Origin: Lingula anatina
Taxonomy: Eukaryota; Brachiopoda; Lingulata; Lingulida; Lingulidae
NCBI RefSeq assembly: GCF_001039355.2
Contig: NW_019774047.1
Location: forward strand, 170,800-234,799
Direction: 5' to 3'
Length of the DNA: 64,000 nt
In this document: positions 49,674 to 60,955 of the stretch, piece after piece
How positions within the stretch are numbered: position 1 is the first letter of the stretch
How the letters are laid out: each line of letters begins with the position of its first letter
Position numbers and translations under genes: made by a program
Notes under the pieces: model-generated
The model's database searches: none
What the model was told of the DNA's origin: nothing
What the model saw: the letters and a program-made list of their open reading frames with translations, nothing else

Positions 49674-50376
49674 CCTTTCTTAATCCCCAAGGTATATCCT
49701 ATGCAAAACTGCTGAGAAAATCACAGTCTATAAATAAAACCCGCTTTTGAGTTCTAAATTTTTGCTTTGTTACGTGAAAGATTTTACTGTTTTGGATAAT
49801 GATATTCCTTGGCCATGAGGGGAAAGTGTTGAAATCTCAAGGTAAAGTTATTATTACATGTACTACTTTATTAATTAATTAATTTGTTGCTTTATTTATT
49901 ATGTGTGTGATATATACGTCCCACTTTACCTCTCCCACGCACCCTTAATTAATCAGTTGTTTGAACGTTGGTTTCTAAGCTTGATTTCATTCGAATGATT
50001 TCTAATTTCTATCGGTAAGACATGTACAATGTTGAGAAATAACCAAGGTTAATATTTTGAATTCGGTAAATCGCAATTGTCTTGGTCTATATTTAACTTG
50101 TGAACTGACCCAAATGGGGACAGCGCAGGGAAAAATAGAAAAAAAAGAAAAGAAGAAATAAGACACCCAGCGGGAACCAAAATAATATCGATGACATATT
50201 TATATGCTATTGAAAATAATCGACTGCTTCTTGAAACGGGCGATTCTGAGACGAGGCATCCTAACTTTTAAAGTGTTTTTGTCCTATATTTTGACCACGA
50301 CTCACATAGGCTATTGCCTTTTTATTATCGTCCTATTTATTGACCTTATTGTTTGCGTCACACTGTATATATAGCG

Positions 50377-50385
50377 TATATAAAA
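50377..50385 (+). promoter_or_regulatory. TATA box of the full sulfatase gene
   Basis: TATATAAAA starts 49 bases before the ATG, implying transcription starting around 50405-50410 and a 5' UTR of only about 20 bases. The element and its spacing are conserved in copy A. Confidence 0.6.
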
Positions 50386-50425
50386 CACAATGCGCCAACA
50401 GAAGACAGTGTCTTGGTCACAAATC

Positions 50426-50900
50426 ATGGCTCCAGACAAAAGTTTGACTGTGCTCGTGCTTGTTGCGGGTCTTTGCTCGAGTTTTACATATGCCAAGCTT
50501 CCCAACATTGTGTTTATAGTTGCAGATGATTTAGGCAAGTCAAATGTGTACTCGTACCTTCAAAAATGTCGAATTTTATATTCAGTTAGAAGAAAATATA
50601 CTATTTAATGCACCAGTGCAATAGAAGCGGGGGTGCATCATATAGCTGCTGTCGATGTTTTTTTATCAAGCAAAGGTGTCGTTTTTACTTATATATGCTT
50701 TTGATCTATTGTTACTGTTTCAGGCTTCAACGACGTGGGTTTTAACAACCCCGATATTTTGTCTCCCAACATCGATAAACTAGCCAGCGAGGGAGTGATC
50801 CTCAATCAGAGTTACGTCCACCCCTTATGTACACCGTAAGTAACACGTGCGTCAAATTTATCTTGTTGTCTTGTTTGGGACTACCCTTAAACCTAAACTT

Positions 50901-50988
<88 letters not shown>

Positions 50989-53900
50989 GATAAAATAAAT
51001 TAATCATTTCCTTGGCTAACATCTTTGTTACCAACATTACATGGACACATGCACACGTCCTACCCTATCAGGAACATCCTAGCCAGGAACTAAGAATTAA
51101 AGATTCTTTGTGAGACGGGGACCTGGTGTACATTGTTTAGCTGAGTTGCCAATACGTGACTCGGCCTCGGCTTACATGCTCATGAGAAAATGCTCACTCA
51201 TGAGAAAATGTGGTCTTTTCTTTCGCTGTGTTTGTGTAGGTTACAAGGTTACATGACTCTGACGTCTTTAAACTAAGAGAAGGAAGCATTTCATATCCAC
51301 TTGGCTCATAGTCAGGAAAATTTTGTTCCCTTTTCCAGATCTAGAAGCGCCTTTTTGACAGGTCTGTATCCATGGAAGACGGGCTTGCAACACATGGTTA
51401 TATTTCCGCTGCAGCCGGCATGTGCTCCATATAATGTCACTCTCCTGCCAGAGGTGCTCAAAGAACAAGGCTATGCAACACATATAATTGGAAAGTAAGT
51501 TTTTTTTTGTTTACAACTATGTCTTTATTGTATAATTCCAATATTATTGCAGTCATTTTTTTTTTTTTTTTTGGGGGGGGGGCGTACATGTAGTTGGGAG
51601 ATGGAGTCTCTTTCCACCATGCGATTTCCGTGGCAGTCCGAAAATGGAGGGCACAAGCCTGACCGGGTGTTGAGTTGGTTGAGCGCTTGTCAGATTTAAC
51701 TGTTCTGACACTATACTGAAGTCCGTTATATTATTTGCATAATCTACAAATATAACATCTATATCCTAGTTTTAGCTTTTTCGTAATCATTCACTGATAT
51801 AATCAAAAGGAATCATAAACATGTATTTGGTCTTTTTTAGTTTGATTTGAAGTTAGTTAGGCGTTATATCCATCAGCTGATTTTTTTCTATTAACAAAAG
51901 ATGGCATCTCGGCTTCTGCAACTGGAACTGCACACCAACCTACCGCGGTTTTGACAGTTTCTTCGGCTTTTACAACGGAAGGGAAGATTACTATGCTCAT
52001 ACATTAGGTGAGCTTTATTACCGCCTTCTGTTCTGCTTGCTAACAGAGGCTAAGAACACAATTATTATAAACAAATAATAATACGTTTATTTGGAAAACT
52101 ATCCGTTTAAGACTGGGTCAGGGATCCAATGTGGCGCATCCTTGTGTACAAAACAGCGACAATAATATTTTCAAGTTAAACTTTAAAAAAATCATACATG
52201 TGTGTAAATGATCTTAAACATTTAAAATATATATCAGTTGTTTATGTGACGCTTTTTTAAAATCGCACTTTTGTTTATTTATGCACTATCAAACTGAAAA
52301 AAAAAAAAAAACACGCCAAGGAAAATTAACATGGACAACTGCGCAAGATTTATAACATAACGAAGATGGTTCAAATAATCTTACTTTACTCAAACTTCTT
52401 GCACTGTGTTATTTGAAGGTGTTAACGCGTTGGACTTACGTGACGACGAAAAGCCTGACCGGTTTGATGGTGGAATCTACTCAGCGGTAAGACTGGTCAC
52501 AACATTTATAGCAGTATATAAACTATGACGTTCAAGGAAATGCTATTTTTATTCGAGTATTTTATTTATGTAGGTATGCAATTTTTATGAACCAATACTA
52601 AATGTGCATGTATACCTCGGATGTGAAAAGGTCATAACAATAATAATAATAATTATAATTATAATAGTTATTTTGAGTCTTAAATCCAAATTTGTTCAGA
52701 AGACTTTATGCCAAGGAATATTGTCAAAATATATAAATCTGAACCTCATAAAATGCATTTACGTACATGTATCGACAGCTTATTTTCGCACGCTTTAACA
52801 ATGCCTCGATTATCAGACATTATACCATGTATGCATGTATGCTGGCATGTCACTCTATTCCTCTTGTCATTTAGGAGCTGTTCGCCAAGAGAGCCAAGCG
52901 CATTATCACCAACCACGACAAGAGCAGACCTCTCTTTTTGTACTTGCCTTTCCAGAATGTGCACTCTCCAGTACAGGTGAGCATTTACAGACTTGACATT
53001 TAATATGGAATATTTTTTTCCAAATCATTTTTCATCAGTTTTTTCCTATTTTGCTGACTAATAAGTGAAAATAAGGATTAAAATCATGTTTTAATAACTT
53101 TTAATTATCTCTTTGATGTCATTGTGACATCAGTTCATTAATGGAATTCGTCAGAGAAGCAAACAAAAACACTTTGCCTATTCTATGTCATACGACAACC
53201 ATTAAAAGAGGTATTTTGGATCTCCATATTTTCCAAATTATTGTCTGTAAAAGAATTACACGCTCTACAAAGGACCCTCATGTCAGTGACTAGTCACAGT
53301 AAATGTCGCTGTAACGCCTGACCTCTTTGGCTGCTACCAGCGCTCTCAAGTGGCAAGGCATTCCTTGGGATAGGTTTTTAAAGTTCAATCTGGAATGACA
53401 TTCCAGGCATCGGTCAAAATCTGTCCAATTTGCTCCAGTTTTGTTGTAGGACATGTAGGCCATTGATTCGGCGAGTAATGGCTTGCCCACATATTGTCTC
53501 TGTGGTTTAAATATTGCGATTTTGATTACCAAGGTAGCTGCTTATTGCTTTGGTTTTGTAAGTAATCTGCTATTAAAAGTGCTCTGTGTGCACCGGCAAT
53601 CTTACTGCGCAACCTAAAATTGTTCCTAAGTTGCCCCCTATCAAATGATAGCCAAGTGGTTCCCAGATTTTTTTTTATCTGGTTCAGGTTTTCGTCGATG
53701 ACTACCATTGGTGTGTTGGTACCAATGTGGTATCCACTCCAAATACTGACGCTGTTAATGACCTTAGTCACTTTAGACGCGGCACACGCTTCGTCGTTCG
53801 CCTATTCTGGATGTCTGTAAACTCTGTTTTGACTGTTGAGCGGTACAGGTGTAATCTGACCTCAATAAAGATTTCAATGTTTAACCCAGAAACATTCAAG

Positions 53901-56900
53901 GTCCCCAATTCATTAGAGAAACATACAGCGATGTTTTGCTGTTTACAGTGGGTTCCTCGGAGGTCGTCTGATATTCTAACCTGCTAAAACCAGTTTGGTG
54001 TTCGCTAAGGGCCTTGAAAAAAATGCGTTTTAGTGGCAATTTACCCCTCATTTTGAACGGACTGGGTGGTTTTTGTTCAGTTGCAACTGCATATCCCGAA
54101 AGACAGTGGGTCCTGTACCCTGGTGGTAAGTTTTCAACACATAGGGTGTGGCCTCTGTGTAGGTACATCGGTCTGGGCATTACTCCATAAAACTGTGCTG
54201 ACCGTTTCGTTTGGCGCAATTATCTGTCTGGCAATGTCTGTCTTTTTCGCGCCATTCTGCCACAGATTAACAAATTTGTAAAGCACTGCATAGCTCATTT
54301 TACACACTGCACACCCGACCACTTGCATACAAAATTTCAAATTCTTCTATGCAGTAGTTGCCGACATATGGATACTTTTTTGACAGAACCATGCTTTACC
54401 AAAGCCAAGCTTTGACCTGCCCAAAGGAGAACTACCCAATTAAATCACTGCATATGACATAATGCAGCAGCGCAACAAACCTGGTATTCAGTTAGTTGGT
54501 AGCGACACACCTGACTACACACTTTTCCATTCACACATCTTATATGGAATCGGAGTTTGTGAAAAAAGAACGCATTTTCACCTAGGCATACCTTCGAAAA
54601 TGAAATGTCAAGTCGGTACTAATGATTTATACACTTAGAATTTTCAGTATGTTAAGATATATATTACATATGGGCGTTAAAGAATATACGATGGATCTCA
54701 TATCTTTTCACAAAAGTTTACATCACATTTCCACGTAAGTGGTTTGATGGTGAAGTACTTTATTTTAGGTACATTTTAAAACTATTTTGCCTTTTTTTGT
54801 TAGGTCCCACACCGCTATTCAAACATGTATGCTCATATTCAAGATGAAACCAGAAGAAACTTTTCTGGTACGTTCAGTATGTTGAATTATTCTGTGTGAA
54901 TTAAACGGCAAATATGTAAACTATAGAAAATTACATTTTCACAGCAAAAAATGACATTTGACATTTAATATTAAATATGCCCCATTTGCCATTGTTCTAC
55001 ATTGCTCTTTTTCTGCCAGTTTCTGTAAACTTAAAGTCATTGTATGGCAGGTATGGTAAGTGCTATGGATGAAGCAATTGGAAACATCACAACTGCACTC
55101 AAAGAAGCTGGACTCTATGACAACACTCTGATAGCTTTTACGTCTGATGTGAGTATTCGTATACCAGTATACAGTATACTATTTGGACAAAGTAATTGAT
55201 TTCATACGATACAAAACATTCTACATGTACTTAGCGAAAAACAGAGAATAATCTTTTCAGTGTAAAAAGCAGAAAATTTAGAATCTGACGATGTCTTAAT
55301 AAGAACACTAAAAATGGCCCGAAGATTTCTGTGCTTATTGCTCTTCAATTGAAGAATGGAGGTAGCCCTAACAATGGAGGGAACAACTTTCCCCTTCGAG
55401 GCTCTAAGACGACTATTTGGGAAGGTGGCACCAGAGCGGTCGCATTCGTCCACGGTCCTATGCTACAGAAGACGGGGTACAGGCACAACGGGTAGGTAAC
55501 GGAGTACCTTTTGGTAAAAGAAAAAGGACATAGCTGCTAGATTTAAGATCAAATTAAAGTGTTTATAATATATACCTCTTTAATTAAATGTAAGATGCAA
55601 AGTAGTCTTGAGCTTTCGGTTGCGGATTAAGATATTTTGTGACCTGGACCTATAGCCTTAAAGAATTTTCGTGAGACACTTCCGCCACTCCTATTGTCCA
55701 GATTTCATCGTATTAAATATTTTTCTTTGTTGTATATATGTCGTTTTTGACGTCTAGCCTTTATTTTGCTAGTGGACAGACAATCTGGGTCACATTTACT
55801 AGAGACAATTACTGAGGTATCAAAAAAATGTGGGCGAAATAGAATAAACAGTTATGTACATTCCAGAATATTCCACGCTGTCGATTGGTTCCAAACATTT
55901 CTTGCTGTTGCCGGTGGCTCTCCAGGTAATTCAACGCAAATATTGTTGAGCATAATCCAGAAACAATAGTTTTCACTTCAAAAGGACTAATATTCTGACT
56001 ATACATAAAAACGTGGAATAACTCTATGAATATGATTTTTCTCATATCTTTAGCCGAAAACATTAACATGGACAGCATGAACTTGTGGCCCATGCTGGAG
56101 CTTGGAATAGATTCCGCTAGAACAGAGTTCGTCTATCACTTAGACAATAAATTCCCTCCACTCCAAGGGCATGCCGCTATCAGGTAGTTCATTAATTTTT
56201 TTATTACATGAAATCCTATTCGCGCCAAATATGTATTCTGCACAGCACATTATAATTCTAAGAAAACACTGAGTGAAGTGCTTATGACAATATTTAGTGG
56301 AGTGTGTTTGTAAGCAACGATCAAATCCCAAATTTGCTGCAGACCCCCTCCTCCCCCGAGTCCGCCACCCCTCCCCGCCCTCACCCCCGAGTCCATGTTT
56401 TAAAGGACGCTGGGAACTCACCTCCTCAATATTAGACTCCTAAAACGAAATTCAGGGTGGTCAATGGATTTTCCCAAGCTCCAGATGATCTTATACTGAT
56501 ATAATCCTTTGGCATATGATGAGTTCTTGCCCATGGTACATTTTTAGAGTCGGCGATTACAAGTACATCGAAGGATTCCCTGGCCCGTTCAGTGGCTGGG
56601 CCGTACCACCTAAGTTTCAACAGTCCAAAAAGTATTGGATGATGACAGAGACAGCCTTGATGCCTTCCACAAATACATGCAGAAATCAAAAACTTTACCA
56701 GGATATTTGGGGCATGCACTGTATAATATAAGGGGTATGTTTTAAAAATAAATTACTAAATATTTCTCTAATTGCTTGTCGGGGCTGTTCCTTCCAGTTA
56801 AACGCTTAAGGGTATACTTTACGCGTTTGATTTTTAAGGCCATTTATTCTGTGTGCAGACCTTAAAATAAAATCCCCCAAATTAAAATGACTGACGTCGA

Positions 56901-57331
56901 CAGTTTCTTTTGAAATGTACAGAAAAACTGGCCAGTCATTTAGAACTAAATCACCGAATAAAAAATGGAATAAAAAATCGAATCTAAGTGCAGTGACGGG
57001 TTGAACAATGATAAGTGAGCAGGAGAATTTTTTCTCACAAGTAAAATTTGTTTTGGCGGGTGAATCCCGTACAGAACACCTTTATTAAGTGTTACGCAGA
57101 TTACGTAGATCGTTTTGTTGCATCATTGTATTTTTCTGAATTTCTTTTTCCCCGGTAGATGATCCTACGGAGCACAAAAATTTGGTCCAAACCATGCCCC
57201 AAGTTGTGCGAGAGATGAAGATGAAGTTGAAATTGGCACAGCAAGAGATGGTGCCCGCGAATGCCCCACCGGGGGATATCAAAGGAAACCCGAACAATTT
57301 TGGGGGAGTTTGGACACCGGGATGGTGCTGA
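50426..57331 (+). CDS. arylsulfatase B-like sulfatase, 13 exons, frameshift in exon 12
   Basis: Secreted or lysosomal sulfatase of the arylsulfatase B (N-acetylgalactosamine-4-sulfatase) group, hydrolysing sulfate esters; the substrate here is unknown. Exons: 50426-50534, 50724-50835, 51339-51494, 51901-52007, 52419-52486, 52875-52976, 54804-54867, 55051-55148, 55355-55491, 55867-55925, 56054-56183, 56548-56734, 57159-57331. Phases agree throughout, about 500 residues, the usual length. Residues: signal peptide 1-23; metal-binding Asp 34-35; C-T-P-S-R at 72-76 with Cys 72 the formylglycine precursor, split by intron 2; GKWHLG 125-130; NVHSP with His 214; TSDNGG with Asp 272 and Asn 273; Lys 290. 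Intron 1 has a GC donor (G|GCAAGT). In exon 12 the frame runs into a stop at 56729-56731, while the expected LYNIRD ending lies in another frame and splices in phase to exon 13 (DPTEHKNL). Net +8 or -1 bases after Trp 435 explains this. As read, the last 60 or so residues are lost, by real mutation or assembly error. Confidence 0.9.
50904..50984. repeat. (CA)n(TA)n microsatellite in sulfatase intron 2
   Basis: A CA run followed by about 22 TA units. Copy A has only the TA part. Confidence 0.95.
53285..54340 (-). pseudogene. decayed Tc1-like transposase in sulfatase intron 6
   Basis: Several - strand frames join in order to a Tc1/mariner-type DDE transposase. Near 54330-54230 there is a helix-turn-helix start ([18 protein letters not shown]). 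Near 53850-53800 there is an HLYRS-type block (family: SRFHLYRSDGR). At 53735-53690 the block [20 protein letters not shown] is close to the family's VWGGIS..TPLVVIDGNL. At 53600-53540 there is [16 protein letters not shown] (family: DNARPHTARVVTDYL). A C-terminal part at about 53490-53300 spans WP..., NVIPD and the PKECLAT region. Frameshifts and stops separate the blocks, so it is dead. It lies opposite to the sulfatase. I could not define its terminal repeats. Confidence 0.65.
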
Positions 57332-57665
57332 TAATGTTGATGTGCTACATGTACAACTATGGAATAGCATCGGTTTAAAATTAATTGACATGATGAAAAA
57401 TACTTACGAAAAAATTTAAAAAACTTTTTTGTCATTTGATTACATTTGTTTGTTTTAATGTTGGCTATTCTTTCTTCGGACTGAGGAAGTAGCCATGGTG
57501 CTAAAGATTTCATTTAGCCATTTATTTCATGCTATTTCATTTCAATATGATTTACGATTAAAGTGATTTCTATGAAGTTACGATTTACTGGTTGTTATTC
57601 CCATTTCTATGCTTCGAAAACATCGTATCTCTTATTAGTAAAAGCAAATTAATGTGTATATTACA
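57332..57665 (+). other. sulfatase 3' flank, likely 3' UTR
   Basis: AT-rich sequence after the stop. ATTAAA at about 57557-57562 is the best candidate polyadenylation signal. No further coding frame is recognised. Confidence 0.35.
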
Positions 57666-57717
57666 ATGGGTTAGTAAATACAATAAATATATACATAATA
57701 TATAAAATAAAATATAA

Positions 57718-57721
<4 letters not shown>

Positions 57722-57809
<88 letters not shown>
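57722..57809. repeat. (TA)n microsatellite, interrupted
   Basis: Two TA arrays of about 20 units each are separated by 'aaaataa'. Confidence 0.95.
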
Positions 57810-57810
<1 letters not shown>

Positions 57811-58754
57811 TAAATACAAGAAACATACCAGAGGCAAGCTGAGTGATGACATTAATTCTATGCAAAAATATACGCTGTTACGAAAAGCGCACATAATTGC
57901 CCGAGCACCATCTTTGAATAACTCGAAACAAATTCTGTTGCCCTGGAGAAGGGTTCAAAAAAGTACGACACTGCAAGATATCTTCTTCCATAAATTGAAT
58001 ATAAACCTAGCATTTTGGAATGACGTGATAGGCCTACTATGAAGAATTCATGTTCTGAAATATTGGCAAACACATTTTCACTCTCTAATTATATCGTATT
58101 TAGTGACCTATACATATATGAAATAATAATGCGCTTAACATAATAAAAAAAATCAAGTCAAGCACTTTTCTCGAAAAGAGAATAATAATAATAATAATTG
58201 GTTATCCACTGTAGTAGAATCAATGAAGTCATGATTACACTGACAGTAATTTAATGGCCACATATAAGCTCTGATTTATATTGACCTACGTTTAAACAAA
58301 ACATACATTGAGAAAAAGAGAACCCTCGCCCAAGGAGAGAGAGTCCAGAGTGCGATGTTGGACTTCACTTACCATATCCTACTATGTAAATGTAGCATGG
58401 GTATATGCAGAATTGTTATCATTTACAACTTAAAAAAGGTTTACCTTTCCCGTGGTGAAGTGACGAAATAATTTCAATGAGATTACCGTCCTACGCTTCC
58501 TCTTGTTTCCAACGCACTGGTACAATGTATAATCCAGATTTTCTGGATTCTACTCAGTTCTAGGAGAAGGCGTGTTAATCTGTTTATCTGACCGCATTTA
58601 GCGAGAGCAGAGTTGGATCGATCTACGTAGAATGATAGTTTCATTTGGAATGTGCCCCTAAAACCGCCCGGCTTCTGTACGTGTGGCGCGGTCTTTTTGA
58701 GATTAAGAGACTAAAATAATATTGTTTTATTAATATTAATACTGTCACCATAAG
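57810..58754. other. noncoding stretch, no gene seen
   Basis: Short open frames on both strands at 57858-58073 have no motif. A short (AATA)n run lies near 58182-58197. No repeat family is recognised. Confidence 0.35.
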
Positions 58755-59110
58755 CCCAGCGGGCAAATTATGTTGTTTTAACGTTGAAACAACGTTGAAC
58801 CATAACGTTGAAAAGACATTGAATAAACGTTGGATTTGAAAGTTGTGTCAACCTCAAATAACAACGTTGTATCAACGTCAGAAAACAATGTTATATCAAC
58901 CCCGCCCAGCGGGAAATTTGCCTGGATGTGTTTAGCAGTAGGACATGTTTGATGGCTAAATATATGTAGGGTATAAATGTATGGCCTTTAAGTTAAAAAT
59001 TCCCAAGGTTTAGATTGCTACATATATATCTTATATATATATTTATATATAACAAGGTCATAGTCACCTCAACCTGTCTATCTATAACAGGTTACCAAGA
59101 ACTGTTAACT
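58755..59110. repeat. CAACGTTGA repeat, other end (CCCAGCGGG type)
   Basis: It starts CCCAGCGGGCAAAT, continues with many CAACGTTGA or AACGTTGAA words in both orientations, has a second CCCAGCGGG at 58909, and then 'cctcaacctgtctatctata'. The segment 60032-60470 repeats this order. Confidence 0.65.
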
Positions 59111-59169
59111 CCATCACATTTACAGCAACTTATTCATCCTAGTGTTAGCTGACCTTGCAAGCAGTTCAG

Positions 59170-59500
59170 TTTATTGGAATGTATTTCTGAATAACAAGTT
59201 AAGAAAATTCACTAGGTACTAAAGACACAAAACAACCGTCACTTTTACTTTTTAAAAAACCATTTTGTTATTATTTTGATAAATTTAGTTACAGTATTGA
59301 TAAACAAAGTATCACGTTTTCAATAATTAATGTTTTAAATTACAATCCATAACTGCAAGGTTGTGTCATTGACCAAAATACAACGTTGAGTGAACGTGGC
59401 TGGATCAACGTTGATTTAACTTTGAATTTAGGTAGATCAACTGCAATTCAACGTATCAACCTGTTTTCAACGTTGATCCAACGCAACTATGCCTGCTGGG
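59170..59500. repeat. CAACGTTGA-rich dispersed repeat, third copy
   Basis: Homologous to 45473-45813 and 49075-49425. It ends 'actatgcctgctggg'. Together with 58755-59110 it may form one element bounded by CCCAGCGGG and CCTGCTGGG. Confidence 0.65.
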
Positions 59501-59530
59501 AGGCGTCATGTTTATCAATGACAGCAATTT

Positions 59531-59535
<5 letters not shown>

Positions 59536-59584
<49 letters not shown>
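59536..59584. repeat. (AAT)n microsatellite
   Basis: About 16 units. The poly-Asn frame across it is an artefact. Confidence 0.95.
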
Positions 59585-59586
<2 letters not shown>

Positions 59587-59828
59587 TACCAATTAGATAA
59601 ATAATAATCACTGATTTTATTTTTTAACCAAGCACGTACATGGTGAATCAATACTTGGCCAGTTTTCTGGTGTGCATCGTCATGTACAATTTTTACGTTT
59701 ATCCTTCATATCATTTATCCAGTCCATTGAGTAACCAAAAGTAGTAGGCAGTTTTGTGTCGTCATCATTTATTGAACAGTGAAATAAAAAGTGCATTTGC
59801 TCCGTTGGCCCATCATCACAGAACGGCT

Positions 59829-59830
59829 TT

Positions 59831-59870
<40 letters not shown>
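59829..59870. repeat. (TC)n microsatellite
   Basis: About 20 TC units between unique sequences. Confidence 0.95.
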
Positions 59871-59874
<4 letters not shown>

Positions 59875-60031
59875 CAGCGTGTGTTTTTATATAACCGTTG
59901 GAGTATATATACAGTGTATGTGCTGTTACTTCACGGAGAGGGTTCATACCAGTGATACAGGAGGGAATTATCCCTATTCATTCATAAAAAATAGCATACC
60001 CTATACTTGTAGATGTCTTATATAGTTTATA

Positions 60032-60470
60032 CCCAGCGAGCAAATTGTGTTGTTTTAACGTTGAAACAATGTTGAACCATAACGTTGATAATACCTGTAC
60101 GTTGGATAAACATTGGATTTGAAAGTTGACTCAAAGTTAGATAACAACATTGTATCAACCCCAGTTATTAGACAACATTCTTGCATGAAAAGACATTATT
60201 AAAATGACCTGAAATGTTTTTATTTTTGGTACAAAACACAGGTACACAATTATAACGTACACTGTAAAAACATCCAAGTGCCTGCTTTGTCTGATTTTTT
60301 CAATGCATTTAAGTCCCAAGCATGTTTTGCACCTAAGCATGGTACAGGTCCCTTTATATATGGCCTTTAAATTAAAATTTCCAAGGTTTAGATTAATATA
60401 TATAGTATATTCTTATATATATATATAGCAAAGTCACAGTCACCTCAACCTGTCTATCTATAACAGGGTA
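60032..60470. repeat. CAACGTTGA repeat, second copy of the CCCAGCG end
   Basis: Begins CCCAGCGAGCAAATTG and shares 'gttgttttaacgttgaaaca', 'ttggatttgaaagttg' and the 3' block 'cacctcaacctgtctatcta' with 58755-59110. About 180 unrelated bases (60165-60350) lie inside it, probably a nested insertion. Confidence 0.6.
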
Positions 60471-60955
60471 GCTGAACGCGGTTAACGGGTGGTATGACGT
60501 GGTTTTATAACTGAAGCTACTGAATGAATTCAAGTTCGATCGGCTTCATTGCTATTTCGCTGGGAACGTTCCAAGTTACATGAGTTCAAATGTTTATATT
60601 TTCAGTTTATTTTGCGCTGAGATAACGTTTGGTTTCACCTTTTACGTTATAGAGCACGATGAGATCCACAGCTGTTCACACCTTGGCGGTTTCAGATTTG
60701 AGTAGTCTTCACTCATTCAATGTTGACTGTGGAGTTGCCCCGGGTACTCTATTAACATATGAACAGTCTGTAGAAACGGGGACCCAAGATAGGAAGGGGT
60801 GCATAAAAAGACACTACGTACGACTGGTAAAAGCAATAGAGTCGACACAACTTACATTAGAAATAAAACTTTTTTCTCTGATAATCCCACCGAGAAAATA
60901 GCCCATTTTGATGAAATTGCAGTATGACAGGCAAGGCCCCATACGGGGTAAGCTA

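Larger units (their letters stand above)
47947..51436. repeat. 3.5 kb duplicated block, copy B
   Basis: Collinear with 43893-47776 and continuous with the full sulfatase gene. It is shorter than A because A carries an additional SINE unit with the segment at 44350-44540, but it has its own insertion at 48615-48763 containing 'gttaaccgcg...cgcggttaa'. Confidence 0.85.

Noticed and set aside
46845-50426. Two independent sulfatase genes in tandem
   Set aside because: The first copy ends at a single N inside exon 3 and the block edges coincide with Ns, so an assembly haplotig is the simpler explanation.
57085-57513. 142-codon - strand frame opposite the last sulfatase exon
   Set aside because: It is the antisense shadow of exon 13 and its flanks, with no motif of its own.
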